A stretch of 54,586 bases of DNA from positions 1 through 54,586 of the forward strand of contig JAFUCQ010000036.1 of assembly GCA_017459605.1 (NCBI GenBank), in the 5' to 3' direction. Under the pieces are notes generated by a model, which worked only from the letters and a program-made list of their open reading frames with translations, was not told the origin of the DNA and made no database searches. The DNA comes from Atopobiaceae bacterium (lineage in GTDB: Bacteria > Actinomycetota > Coriobacteriia > Coriobacteriales > Atopobiaceae). Position 1 is the stretch's first letter. Each line of letters starts with the position of its first letter. Shown piece after piece: positions 33,532 through 42,139 of the stretch. The position numbers and the translations under genes are program-made.

Positions 33532-34701
33532 CTATACCTCAAACGGATGGATAGTAACACCTTTAACTACGCGATTAACCGTACCATTAGCAGAAGGCGT
33601 ATCAGGAGTATTGCCCACCTTAACCGAAGCATTCAAAGCAATCGTTTGCGCAAACATAACAAATGGAAGCGCTGCATAGGCATCGGGCAGTGCAGGCTGA
33701 CCCTCAAAGGTAAAGCTTCTGCCGGTGAAATCCATACCTGTCTCTTGTTGCACGGCAACCGTAGCACATGCAACATTGTTATCAGCAATCTCCTGCAAAA
33801 TATCAAGGTCGTATTGCCGCGTATACGCATTATTGCTTACGAAAGCAAACACCAAGGTTTTTTGGTCCACAAAAGACTTAGGTCCATGGCGAAAACCCAT
33901 TGAAGAATCAAATGAGGTGGCAATGTTGCCGGCACACAACTCAAGGATTTTGAGCTGTGCTTCGCGAGCCAAGCCCGACAATGCTGCTGAGCCAAGATAG
34001 ACCACACGATTAAAGTCAAGGTTGAGATAGTCGCAAATCTCTTTCTCACGCTTAACAACTTCTTGTCCCATCTCTGAGACTATATTGACCCAACAAATCT
34101 TGCTGGTATTGACTGACATATCAAAAATCAACGTAGCTAACAGAGTCATACAACTGTAGCTTCCGGTCATAGCAAAGCCCTTATCGTTTGCTCGCGGAAT
34201 AAGTAATGTCAGGGTGTTATCAGCACCGGTGCTACCACGTGCAAGGAGACCATCTGGAGCGCAAGTGATGTTAAGAAACATGGTGTCGTTAACAAACTCT
34301 CGAACAAGATTGACCGCTGCTGTGCTCTCTGGGCTATTACCGCTTCGTGCAAACGAAACCATAACCGTGGGAACATCAGGATTGAGGTAGTTCTGAGGAG
34401 CGCTAACAATATCAGTTGTTGCAACTGCAGCAAACTCAAATGAGTCAGTGTCGCCAACCTCATATAAATACGGAACGATAGTATCGCTCACATAAGCAGA
34501 TGTACCCGCACCGCAGAAGATAACTCGCGTACGTTGGTTGCCACCCAGATTACGAGCTTTTGTCAGGAAGCTCATAACGCCTACTTCGTTTTCGAGATAA
34601 ACTCTTAAGGTATCTTCCCAGAGCTCGGGCTGCTGCACAATCTCTGCAGTCGTGATGTCTGCACCGAGGGACGCGAGCGCCTCCTCGTCATTTTCAAACA
34701 T
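33532..34701 (-). CDS. agaS: Galactosamine-6-phosphate isomerase/deaminase (SIS domains)
   Basis: A 389-residue protein with two SIS domains. FCGAGTSAYVSDTIVPYL and MVSFARSGNSPESTAAV are in the first domain, and MGFRHGPKSFVDQKTLVFAF is in the second. The tail GNTPDTPSANGTVNRVVKGV is typical of AgaS. It converts galactosamine-6-phosphate to tagatose-6-phosphate with release of ammonia. The ATG at 34701 has AAAGGAG before it; the frame stays open further, to 34956, without support. It lies 25 bp after the GntR gene. Confidence 0.92.
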   Translation of the reverse strand: MFENDEEALASLGADITTAEIVQQPELWEDTLRVYLENEVGVMSFLTKARNLGGNQRTRVIFCGAGTSAYVSDTIVPYLYEVGDTDSFEFAAVATTDIVSAPQNYLNPDVPTVMVSFARSGNSPESTAAVNLVREFVNDTMFLNITCAPDGLLARGSTGADNTLTLLIPRANDKGFAMTGSYSCMTLLATLIFDMSVNTSKICWVNIVSEMGQEVVKREKEICDYLNLDFNRVVYLGSAALSGLAREAQLKILELCAGNIATSFDSSMGFRHGPKSFVDQKTLVFAFVSNNAYTRQYDLDILQEIADNNVACATVAVQQETGMDFTGRSFTFEGQPALPDAYAALPFVMFAQTIALNASVKVGNTPDTPSANGTVNRVVKGVTIHPFEV

Positions 34702-34726
34702 ACAAAAACACTCCTTTCGCAGGAGC

Positions 34727-35455
34727 TTATATTCTCCTGTGAGATACTTTGTAATGAAATTGGTCAGCACGGGCAACACTGCGTGTGTACTCAATAACAG
34801 CACCACTAGTAATGCGGGTTGTACGAAAGAGCCTAAGTACAGGTGCCCCTTCTGCAATATCAAGGGCATTGGCCTCTTGCGTGCGAGCAATGCTTGCGCA
34901 GAACTCCTCGTCTGCAACAGATATATGCTGACCATAGTCTTTTTCAATGATGTCATAGAGTGGTTTATGCTCTACGTCACTGCGACTCAAACCGCGGAAC
35001 TCATGAGCGGGCAAACAGGTTGATTCAAACATCATAGGAACACCATCTGCAATACGCAGGCGGCTCATTCTTATTGCCTCTTCGCCAAGTCGAATACCAA
35101 GCTGCTCAGCAATAATCCTGGTTGCCTCGACATGTTCAAATTCAAGAACCTCAGTCCTGGGAGTTCTTCCCAATGACTTCATGTGCTCAGTAAAGCTGTA
35201 GGCATCCATGAGATTGGAGGGTTCTTGGTCTGACTCTGCAACAAACGTGCCTCTCCCATGTTGCCTCACTATGAGGCCCTCGGCCTCGAGTTGCGACATA
35301 GCTAAACGCACCGTTGTTCGTGACAGACCATAACGCTCACTTAGCGAGCGTTCAGAGGGTAGCGGATCGCCAGGGTTGAGCTCGTCATCTATCTTGTCAC
35401 GAAGCAGGTCGAACAACTGGTCATATAACGGCTTTTTCCTCTGAACTCTTGGCAT
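34727..35455 (-). CDS. GntR-family (UTRA) regulator of amino-sugar genes
   Basis: A 242-residue regulator. The winged helix is DPLPSERSLSERYGLSRTTV, followed by RLAMSQLEAEGLIVRQHGRG in residues 28-70. A UTRA ligand domain follows (EAIRMSRLRIADGVPMMFES, then TCLP). Relatives such as NagR, DasR and AgaR-type regulators respond to phosphorylated amino sugars. It is the first gene of the agaS-nagA operon. Palindromes before its own start (35478-35499) and before the PTS operon (38939-38954) are the likely binding sites. Confidence 0.9.
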   Translation of the reverse strand: MPRVQRKKPLYDQLFDLLRDKIDDELNPGDPLPSERSLSERYGLSRTTVRLAMSQLEAEGLIVRQHGRGTFVAESDQEPSNLMDAYSFTEHMKSLGRTPRTEVLEFEHVEATRIIAEQLGIRLGEEAIRMSRLRIADGVPMMFESTCLPAHEFRGLSRSDVEHKPLYDIIEKDYGQHISVADEEFCASIARTQEANALDIAEGAPVLRLFRTTRITSGAVIEYTRSVARADQFHYKVSHRRI

Positions 35456-35477
35456 AGGTCCACTCTCAGTCTTTAAC

Positions 35478-35499
35478 TATGCGGGTTATACCACGCATA
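35478..35499. promoter_or_regulatory. Near-palindromic operator before the GntR gene
   Basis: TATGCG and CGCATA flank GGGTTATACCA in an 18-of-22 palindrome, 23 bp before the ATG. The inner GGTTATACCA resembles the GGT...ACC core of the perfect palindrome at 38939. Autoregulation by the GntR protein is likely. Confidence 0.5.
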
Positions 35500-35551
35500 T
35501 CCACTTCTCCTGATACATGAAGCATAACACCACTGCAAGATAACAAAGCCG

Positions 35552-35576
35552 GGAGGCGGCCCTGAAGACCGCCTCC
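35552..35576 (-). terminator. Terminator-like hairpin after the PTS operon
   Basis: GGAGGCGG (35552-35559) and CCGCCTCC (35569-35576) form a strong stem after the IID stop, followed leftwards by GGCTTTGTTAT. A run of nine G (35582-35590) lies between the stem and the stop codon. Confidence 0.55.
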
Positions 35577-35594
35577 TAAGAGGGGGGGGGATTC

Positions 35595-36662
35595 TCAACC
35601 CCAGATACTGGGCCAGAGTCCGAAGGGACCAGCACCTAGGATTCCGAGAAGCAGAATAAGGATGATTCCACCCATGGGCGTAAAGCTCTTCTTAGAGAAG
35701 AGGTAATACAGAAGCATGACAATTGAAAGCGGAACCAGCTTAGGACAAATGCTGTCAAGGATATTGGCAATGTTGATGGTTACGGGCGACTCAACAGTCT
35801 CCATGTAGGTAACCTCGCTCATGCCATTACCAAGGTCAATTGCACTGGCTGTAGCAGCATTGCCAGCAGCATCGGTACCAGAGAGCGGCTCACCGTCGGC
35901 ATCAAACATACCCGAGAGTGTCGTTCCACTCTCGTCGGTCATGATAACCTCAAAGTCCTTGACTTCATCGTTTGAGACAACAGCGGTATGCGCCACATAA
36001 GCAGCGGTTGTTCCGTTGGGAATCACAGCATTAATCTGTGTGCCACCCATAGCTACCGTTAGGCAGCCAACAACAAAGACACCCAGAATCGAAGCTGCGC
36101 GCGTAAACGCCTTCATGTGATCCATGAGGGAGTCGAGCGCATCCATGCCCATTCGGTATGACCAATTCATCAAACCAAAGCGCAGGGAAAACTGAACCAC
36201 GTTAAAGATGATGAGGAACAGAATGGGTCCAAAGACGCTGCCACTTATTGCCATGTTTGAACAGATGCCCGCAGTAATTGGTACAAGGGTCATCCAGAAG
36301 AGTGCATCGCCAATACCGCCAAGCGGTCCCATCAATGAAACACGGACGGCGCGAATGGTAGGAATGTCAATCTTCTTCTGCTCCATTGAGAGCACAAGTC
36401 CCATAGCAAAAGTAACCAAGAAGGGGTGAATGTTAAAGAACTCTAAGTTGTGAGCCATTGAGGTTGCAAGGTCATCCTCGTCGGTGTGAACCTTCTCAAG
36501 ACCCGGGAGCATTGAATAGAGCCAACCAGCTGCCTGCATACGCTCGTAGTTAAATGATGCCTGCAAGAAGCAAGAGCGCCATGCCATCTTGTTGAGCGTC
36601 TTCTGATCAATATCAGGAGCGGTATCAAGATTGCGATACAGAGTCTGATCATTAGATGCCAT
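35595..36662 (-). CDS. PTS mannose/sorbose/GalNAc-family IID component
   Basis: A 355-residue protein of the EIID family. The conserved parts are WRSCFLQASFNYERMQAAGW, HPFLVTFAMGLVLSMEQKK and VRVSLMGPLGGIGDALFWMT; the end is membrane-spanning (LSIVMLLYYLF and GGIILILLLGILG). It is 60-80 residues longer than usual. An insert of about 90 residues after the segment GCLTVAMGGTQINAV carries VSNDEVKDFEVIMTDESGTT and similar polar, beta-like sequence. With IIC it forms the sugar channel. The ATG at 36662 (GGAGGTGAAGAAG before it) overlaps the IIC gene by 11 bases. Confidence 0.9.
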   Translation of the reverse strand: MASNDQTLYRNLDTAPDIDQKTLNKMAWRSCFLQASFNYERMQAAGWLYSMLPGLEKVHTDEDDLATSMAHNLEFFNIHPFLVTFAMGLVLSMEQKKIDIPTIRAVRVSLMGPLGGIGDALFWMTLVPITAGICSNMAISGSVFGPILFLIIFNVVQFSLRFGLMNWSYRMGMDALDSLMDHMKAFTRAASILGVFVVGCLTVAMGGTQINAVIPNGTTAAYVAHTAVVSNDEVKDFEVIMTDESGTTLSGMFDADGEPLSGTDAAGNAATASAIDLGNGMSEVTYMETVESPVTINIANILDSICPKLVPLSIVMLLYYLFSKKSFTPMGGIILILLLGILGAGPFGLWPSIWG

Positions 36663-37455
36663 CTTCTTCACCTCCGTCAATGCTCACAGCAGCAACTCCA
36701 CCAAGCTGAGTTCTTTGCTGATAATCCCAATAAGCAATACCAAAACCAATGAGTGCAAGAATTAGCAGTGCGGGGGTTGCAAGAGCTGCCGTGTTGGTAA
36801 CAATGAGTGCCAAGGCAAAGCCCAGGAAGTAGAAGCCCCACATATCGCGGTTCATCATGAACTTGAGAAGAATAGCAAAGCCAACAAACCGCATCATGCC
36901 ACCAGCTGCAGACAAACCATTGCTGAGCCACTGAGGAATAGCTTCGACCACAGATTGACCCATGGTTGCTCCACCAATAAAGAACAGGGTAACAACTACA
37001 CCAAAGATGGTACCGAGCAGCGCCATGGAGAGGTAATTGATTCTCTCGATACCTTTGGGGTTAGCTTCTGCAGCATACTTATCTGCCACAGACATAAGCG
37101 GAGACATAAGGGTGAAGAGCAGTGTTACGCCATACTGACCGAGCAGAGAGAACGGTATTGCAGTAGCAACTGCAATGTTCGGTTCAAGTTTAAGCGAGAT
37201 GGCAAGAACTGTAGCCATAATGCCACCAACAACTGCATTGGGTGGTTGAGCGCCTCCAATAGGCATGTTGCCAATGGTCATGAGTTGGTACGTGCCACCG
37301 ACAATAAGTCCAATCTGCACGTCACCAAGGATGAGGCCAATCACCATACCGGTGACAATTGGCTGATACAGAGACTCGAGAAAGCTGAACTGGTCAATAG
37401 CCGCGATAAACGTGACAACAAATACCAGAATCACCTGGAGTGCTGAGTATTCCAT
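36652..37455 (-). CDS. PTS mannose/sorbose/GalNAc-family IIC component
   Basis: A 267-residue membrane protein with the family stretch QPIVTGMVIGLILGDVQIGL, then IVGGTYQLMTIGNMPIGGAQ and PPNAVVGG. About seven hydrophobic segments follow. It forms the translocation channel with IID. The ATG at 37455 has AAGGAGG before it; an upstream TTG is in frame but unlikely. Confidence 0.93.
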   Translation of the reverse strand: MEYSALQVILVFVVTFIAAIDQFSFLESLYQPIVTGMVIGLILGDVQIGLIVGGTYQLMTIGNMPIGGAQPPNAVVGGIMATVLAISLKLEPNIAVATAIPFSLLGQYGVTLLFTLMSPLMSVADKYAAEANPKGIERINYLSMALLGTIFGVVVTLFFIGGATMGQSVVEAIPQWLSNGLSAAGGMMRFVGFAILLKFMMNRDMWGFYFLGFALALIVTNTAALATPALLILALIGFGIAYWDYQQRTQLGGVAAVSIDGGEEDGI

Positions 37456-37603
37456 CCTTATTCCTCCTTCCAATACCTTTCTTACAACGAACTTCCAAAA
37501 CAGGACAGAGCTATCGCCAACACCCTCTCTCCTTGGGTGTCATACGAACACGGGGATTATTGTTATAGGCAGTGCTTATCTGCAGGTACTGCCCCGACTG
37601 TTT

Positions 37604-38086
37604 CTACTTAAAGAGCTTTTCTGGATCCTCTTCAGCAATGCTGGGCACACGCTGTATCTGAAGCTCAACGCCAAGGTCTCTCAGCTCTTGGAATGCAGCA
37701 ACGTCTGCATCATCGACAGCAACGGTAGTGGCAACCTGTCGCTTACCGTCTGCCATGTGCATATTGCCAACATTGAGCTTATGGATAGGCACGCCACCCT
37801 TAACCAGACGCAGAGCATCTGCAGGGCTCTCTACAATAATGAAGATGAGCTGTCGCGGAGCGGCCTTATGAATGATATCGATAGTCTTTTGGATTGAGAA
37901 AAACCTGGTATCAACACCTGCAGGCGCAGCCATATTCATGAGCTTTTGGCGCATGTCGTTCCCTGCAACCTCATCATTTGCAACAAGCAACAGGTTGGCA
38001 CCAAGGGTGCTTGTCCACTGTGTGGCAATTTGCCCGTGAATAAGGCGATTGTCAATGCGCGCAAGTAGGATGTTTGGTTCGCTCAT
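37604..38086 (-). CDS. PTS mannose/sorbose/GalNAc-family IIB component
   Basis: A 160-residue cytosolic phosphotransfer protein. ILLARIDNRLIHGQIATQW carries the phosphorylated histidine of the family in RLIHGQ. It passes phosphate from IIA to the incoming sugar at C6. AAGGA lies before the ATG at 38086. The gap to IIC is about 150 bp, larger than others in the operon, and I see no gene in it. Confidence 0.93.
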   Translation of the reverse strand: MSEPNILLARIDNRLIHGQIATQWTSTLGANLLLVANDEVAGNDMRQKLMNMAAPAGVDTRFFSIQKTIDIIHKAAPRQLIFIIVESPADALRLVKGGVPIHKLNVGNMHMADGKRQVATTVAVDDADVAAFQELRDLGVELQIQRVPSIAEEDPEKLFK

Positions 38087-38111
38087 GTTCAATCCTTCCA
38101 ACTCTCAACCA

Positions 38112-38390
38112 TTACTCGACAACACGTGCGATGGCATATCGGGACACCTCAATAACTGCGCCCGATTTTGTTTCGATGTCACAGGTTTCATTACCAACGC
38201 GAGTGAGCTTTCCGTACAGACCACCCGTGAGAGCAACGTGCTTCCCAACCGTAAGTGCTGCATGTATCTCTGCAAAGTGGTCTCTTTGTTTGCGCGTCTT
38301 GATATACATATAGATACTCCCAACGCATACCATGAGCGCTAAGAGAAAAAGCAGCGCAACACAGGCAGAAAGAACCGCTGCAAGGTCCAT
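38112..38390 (-). CDS. YajC-like small membrane protein inside the PTS operon
   Basis: A 92-residue protein with one N-terminal membrane segment (VALLFLLALMVCVGSIYMYI). A basic stretch KTRKQRDHFAEIHAALTVGK and GGLYGKLTRVGNETCDIETK follow, and it ends EVSRYAIARVVE. This is the YajC layout. YajC is a Sec translocase accessory, but YajC-like genes also occur inside mannose-family PTS operons linked to host-glycan use, for example in streptococci. A role specific to this PTS is therefore likelier than general secretion. The start overlaps the end of the IIA gene. Confidence 0.8.
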   Translation of the reverse strand: MDLAAVLSACVALLFLLALMVCVGSIYMYIKTRKQRDHFAEIHAALTVGKHVALTGGLYGKLTRVGNETCDIETKSGAVIEVSRYAIARVVE

Positions 38391-38848
38391 TAGATGCCTT
38401 CCTTTGCACTGTCATCGGTGGTCTGCTCAGCAGTGGTATCTGTTGGCTGAATGCTGTCATCAAGCTGAGCATGAACAATAGAGAATCTTCCTACACAGAC
38501 GGATTCAGCAGCAACATCAGCGGCTGATCCCAAGAAAGTTCGGCTTACAAGCATTTCTAGGAGCATGGGCAGATTGACTCCCCCAACCACCTCAACACCA
38601 GTCATTTCCTGAGAAATAATCATGGCCTGGTTAAAAGGAGTTCCGCCTACAAGGTCACAAAACACGATAGTTGAGCCGTTTTCTTGTACTGACTGCTCAA
38701 CAGCTGCCTTGAGATTGGTGGGATATTCATGCGCCGTATCATCATGAAATGGAACAACTGCTAAGGCAGTTTGCGGGGCAACCATCTCTACTGCACTTGC
38801 AAGTCCTGGTGCAAAGTCACCATGGCCAGTTAGCACAAAACCTACCAT
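38390..38848 (-). CDS. PTS mannose-family IIA component
   Basis: A 152-residue protein with the phosphorylated histidine in VLTGHGDFAPGLASAVEMV and the typical IVFCDLVGGTPFNQAMIIS. It accepts phosphate from HPr and hands it to IIB. Two starts are possible: GTG at 38857, only two bases from AGGAGG, or ATG at 38848, eleven bases from it; the latter is taken. First gene of the PTS operon. Confidence 0.92.
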   Translation of the reverse strand: MVGFVLTGHGDFAPGLASAVEMVAPQTALAVVPFHDDTAHEYPTNLKAAVEQSVQENGSTIVFCDLVGGTPFNQAMIISQEMTGVEVVGGVNLPMLLEMLVSRTFLGSAADVAAESVCVGRFSIVHAQLDDSIQPTDTTAEQTTDDSAKEGI

Positions 38849-38938
38849 CTTGACCACTACCTCCTCAGCGACTTAACTCCTTAACCACACCGCAGAAAAC
38901 AGGATTGAGGGTGCAGTTTTACGCCTTTCAGGAAACTT

Positions 38939-38954
38939 ACTGGTTATTACCAGT
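38939..38954. promoter_or_regulatory. Perfect palindrome before the PTS operon, GntR-type operator
   Basis: ACTGGTTATTACCAGT is a perfect inverted repeat of 6-bp arms, close to the consensus of GntR/HutC amino-sugar regulators such as DasR (ACTGGTCTAGACCACT as I recall it). It lies about 90 bp before the IIA start. Confidence 0.65.
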
Positions 38955-39026
38955 TGGCTTCATGCTACAGATTCTATATGAGTTTTTTTGTAAAGGACTC
39001 TCTTAGTTTCTTATCTTTTGAAATTA

Positions 39027-39059
39027 ACCGTTCGCGTCACAATTAATACCGTTCGCGTC
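39027..39059. promoter_or_regulatory. Two direct repeats between the divergent PTS and kinase operons
   Basis: ACCGTTCGCGTC occurs at 39027-39038 and 39048-39059, exactly 21 bp apart (two helical turns), each preceded by ATTAA or ATTAAT. They sit in an AT-rich 400-bp gap holding the promoters of both operons. The sequence does not resemble the GntR palindrome, so a second regulator is likely. Confidence 0.55.
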
Positions 39060-39267
39060 TTTATCAATGTTTAAATGGTTATATTTTGTAAATACCACTT
39101 GTAATTTCCATAATTTTGTGAACGCTATTTATGTTCTTTTTGGTTAGCATAGGTACAACTCATACAGAGTTTTCATTGGGAATTAATCTTAGATTGGTAT
39201 GTAACTGGTATTAGTTTTATGTGTCCACTTCACCATGTTTGAACTAAATTTGAACGAAGGGAACATT

Positions 39268-40200
39268 ATGATTCTGACCATCACACTCAACACCTCCATA
39301 GATAAGGCCTACCGGCTTGATGGGCTTCTTGTTCGGGGCAGTGTTATGCGCGTTGCCTCGTGTAGCGATAGTGCTGGCGGCAAGGGTCTAAACGTGTCTC
39401 GATCAATTAAAACCTGTGGAGAAGAAGTTCTTGCCACCGGCTTTGTGGGTGGCAACAATGGACAACTTCTCTGTGAGTTACTTGATTCAGATGGCATACC
39501 ACATGAGTTTGTTGTGGTGGAGAATGAAACAAGATGTTGTATCAATGTGCTTGAACCTGATGGTTGCTCTACCGAGTTTCTTGAAGCTGGGCGCGAGATT
39601 CATGAAGATTCCCTTGCCCAACTCGAAGCACGAGTCTCTGCTCTTTTGCCGCTCGTCGATGTTGTCACCATAAGTGGTAGCATCCCCCCAGGTTTGCCTG
39701 CCACGAGCTACGTGCGTCTCATATCCCTTGCACACGCTGAAGGAAAGCCCTGCATTCTTGATACCTCTGGCACAGCCCTCATGGATTCCCTTGAGGCGCT
39801 TCCAACGGTTATCAAGCCTAATGCTGACGAAATCTCACAGATTCTTGGTAAGACTACTGGTACGTATGATGAACTTCTTCAGGCTGCTCGCGAGCTTCAT
39901 ACCACTGGCATTGCACAGGTAGTAATTTCGCTTGGTGGTAAGGGCGCCCTCATGGCGTGCGATGAAGGTATTTTTCATGGTACTGCACCAAACATCGATG
40001 TTGTGAATCCCGTTGGTGCTGGTGACACCATGGTTGGTGCGCTTGCGGTTGGTATAAGCAGAAAACTGAGCGCTCCTGAACAATTGCGTTTTGCCATGGC
40101 ATGCGCCACAGCTAACTGTCTCTCTGCATATACAGGACGTTTTGAAAAGGAGGTTGCCAATAGACTCCTGGAACAAACAACGGTAGAGCAGGTATTTTAG
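39268..40200 (+). CDS. PfkB-family hexose-phosphate kinase, likely tagatose-6-phosphate kinase
   Basis: A 310-residue PfkB kinase of the LacC/FruK group: MILTITLNTSIDKAYRLDGL at the start, SAGGKGLNVSRSI (first signature), VTISGSIPPGLP and VVNPVGAGDTMVGALAVGI (second signature with the catalytic Asp). Placement before the tagatose-bisphosphate-type aldolase makes tagatose-6-phosphate the probable substrate; 1-phosphofructokinase cannot be excluded by sequence alone. The ATG at 39268 has AAGGGAA before it; an upstream in-frame ATG at 39235 lacks support. Confidence 0.85.
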   Translation: MILTITLNTSIDKAYRLDGLLVRGSVMRVASCSDSAGGKGLNVSRSIKTCGEEVLATGFVGGNNGQLLCELLDSDGIPHEFVVVENETRCCINVLEPDGCSTEFLEAGREIHEDSLAQLEARVSALLPLVDVVTISGSIPPGLPATSYVRLISLAHAEGKPCILDTSGTALMDSLEALPTVIKPNADEISQILGKTTGTYDELLQAARELHTTGIAQVVISLGGKGALMACDEGIFHGTAPNIDVVNPVGAGDTMVGALAVGISRKLSAPEQLRFAMACATANCLSAYTGRFEKEVANRLLEQTTVEQVF

Positions 40201-40293
40201 GCATCCGTGTTGACACACTGTCTCTTAGCACAGCTATTCACACACCCGGATTATACCTCAGCTCGCAATCCATTATCAAAGAAAGGATACACC

Positions 40294-41145
40294 ATGCTCG
40301 TTACTACCAAAGAAATGCTCCTACGCGCTCAAGAAGGCCACTATGCGATTGGTGCTTTTAATGTTGAGAACCTCGAATTTGTTATGGCTGTGATTGCAGC
40401 TGCAGAATCAAAGCACTCACCGGTAATCCTACAAACCACACCAGGCACCATCAAATATGCCTCACTCGATTATTTTGCCTCAATGTGCCGTGCTGCAGCC
40501 GAGAATGCGCGTGTTCCCGTCGCTATCCATCTTGATCATGGCGACAGCTGTGAGCGTTGCGTCCAGGCCATGTATGCGGGTTATACCTCAGTCATGATTG
40601 ACGGTTCACAAGAAGCCTTTGTGGACAACATTGCCCTTACTGCACAAGTTACCCATGTTGCAAACGCCATCGACATCCCAGTCGAAGCAGAACTGGGCAA
40701 GGTAGGCGGTAAAGAAGACGACGGCCCTGATGTTAAGGGCGATAGCTCCTACACCAATCCTGACGAAGCTGAAGAGTTTGTTGCGCGCACAGGCTGCACT
40801 TCTTTAGCAGTTGGTGTCGGCACTGTTCATGGTGTTTATGTTGGCACCCCGCACATTGAACAGGACGTTCTCAAAGCTATTCGTAGTCGTGTTGAGATTC
40901 CCCTTGTGCTTCATGGTACCTCTGGTGTACCCGATGACCAAGTAGCAGAAGCTATTACCAACGGTGTATGCAAAGTTAATTATGCCACTGAGCTTCGCCA
41001 GGCGTTTATGCGTGGCTTTATGGGCTATATGGAAGACAATCCCTATGTCTTTGATCCTAAGAAGCCCGCTGCCCTTGGTATGGAAGCCATACAAGCCATA
41101 GTCGAAAGCCATATGGACAATTTGGGAAGCACCCATAAAGCTTAA
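40294..41145 (+). CDS. gatY: Class II tagatose/fructose-bisphosphate aldolase
   Basis: A 283-residue zinc aldolase of the GatY/KbaY/FbaA group. VAIHLDHGDSCERC (catalytic Asp and zinc His), VEAELGKVGGKEDD, GVGTVHGVY and VLHGTSGVPDDQV supply the metal and substrate residues. Length equals that of GatY. It would cleave tagatose-1,6-bisphosphate to two triose phosphates. AAAGGA precedes the ATG at 40294. It follows the kinase by 94 bp and is ended by a strong terminator. Confidence 0.9.
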   Translation: MLVTTKEMLLRAQEGHYAIGAFNVENLEFVMAVIAAAESKHSPVILQTTPGTIKYASLDYFASMCRAAAENARVPVAIHLDHGDSCERCVQAMYAGYTSVMIDGSQEAFVDNIALTAQVTHVANAIDIPVEAELGKVGGKEDDGPDVKGDSSYTNPDEAEEFVARTGCTSLAVGVGTVHGVYVGTPHIEQDVLKAIRSRVEIPLVLHGTSGVPDDQVAEAITNGVCKVNYATELRQAFMRGFMGYMEDNPYVFDPKKPAALGMEAIQAIVESHMDNLGSTHKA

Positions 41146-41163
41146 TGACTGGCTGGAATATGG

Positions 41164-41200
41164 AATGACCCGGGCTTCCCTTCTAGGAGCCCGGGTCATT
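41164..41200 (+). terminator. Strong intrinsic terminator
   Basis: AATGACCCGGGCT and AGCCCGGGTCATT form a 13-bp stem followed by TGTTTTTG. It lies 19 bp after the aldolase stop, between convergent operons. Confidence 0.88.
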
Positions 41201-41275
41201 TGTTTTTGTCTAAGATAGTCTCAATCCAGAACTCGTTGAAGCTGTTCAATCAGTAATGGAATCGTACCGCTGAAG

Positions 41276-42010
41276 CTACTCCTTGGGACAAAGTGAAGCA
41301 GCATCTTGGTCAATAATCACCGTGCAATTGGGATGCAATTGCAAAATGGATGCTGGACATGCGGGTGTAACGGGACCAAAGCACATATCATATACGGCTC
41401 GCGCTTTAGTCTCACCGCTTGCAATAACCAAAATGCGACGAGCAAGCATGATAGTTTGCACTCCCACAGAAAGTGCACGCCGAGGTACACTATCTGGACC
41501 ATCAAAAAGCCGACTGTTGGCTCGAAGGGTACTCGCACTCAGCTCAACACAGTGTGTGCCCTTTGAAAAACTCACATCGGGTTCATTAAAGCCAATGTGT
41601 CCATTCTGCCCAATGCCCAGCAGTTGTAAATCAGGATACCCCGCTGCCGCTACCAACGCATCATACTCTGTACAAGCAGCCTCGATATCTGGATTGCAGC
41701 CATTAGGAATATAGGTATTTGCCATATCTATATTCACGCGGCTAAACAAGTTCTTCCGCATAAAGTAGTGATAGCTCTGCGGATTCTCTGGGGCAAGCCC
41801 AACATATTCATCAAGGTTATAGGTTGAAACCTGAGAGAAGTCACAATCTCCCTTTTGATTCCACGCTGCAAGTTGGTCATAGGTGCCAATTGGACTGTCT
41901 CCCGTAGCAAGACCTAGAACACAATCAGGCTTTAGGATTACCTGTGCCGAGATGATATTTGCAGCTTTGCGACTCATATCGCGATAGTCTGTAGCATAGA
42001 TAATCCTCAT
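41276..42010 (-). CDS. nagB: Glucosamine-6-phosphate deaminase
   Basis: A 244-residue deaminase/isomerase that turns glucosamine-6-phosphate into fructose-6-phosphate and ammonia. Hallmarks: GLATGDSPIGTYDQL, YNLDEYVGLAPENPQSYHYF and LGIGQNGHIGFNEP. The ATG at 42010 follows GGGAGG; the open frame extends upstream to 42130 without support. It faces the aldolase operon and gives the locus a glucosamine branch besides the galactosamine one. The truncated insertion sequence begins only 130 bp upstream, so part of its promoter region may have been altered. Confidence 0.93.
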   Translation of the reverse strand: MRIIYATDYRDMSRKAANIISAQVILKPDCVLGLATGDSPIGTYDQLAAWNQKGDCDFSQVSTYNLDEYVGLAPENPQSYHYFMRKNLFSRVNIDMANTYIPNGCNPDIEAACTEYDALVAAAGYPDLQLLGIGQNGHIGFNEPDVSFSKGTHCVELSASTLRANSRLFDGPDSVPRRALSVGVQTIMLARRILVIASGETKARAVYDMCFGPVTPACPASILQLHPNCTVIIDQDAASLCPKE

Positions 42011-42139
42011 GTGTAGCCTCCCTAGCAATCTTCTGATTTTACAAGGGTACCCGAGCACACACTTAGCCATATGATGCGCTCGGAAGCCCTTTCCCCTCGC
42101 ATACCATCCTGCCACCACCAGAGCTCTCAAGGCAAGAGG

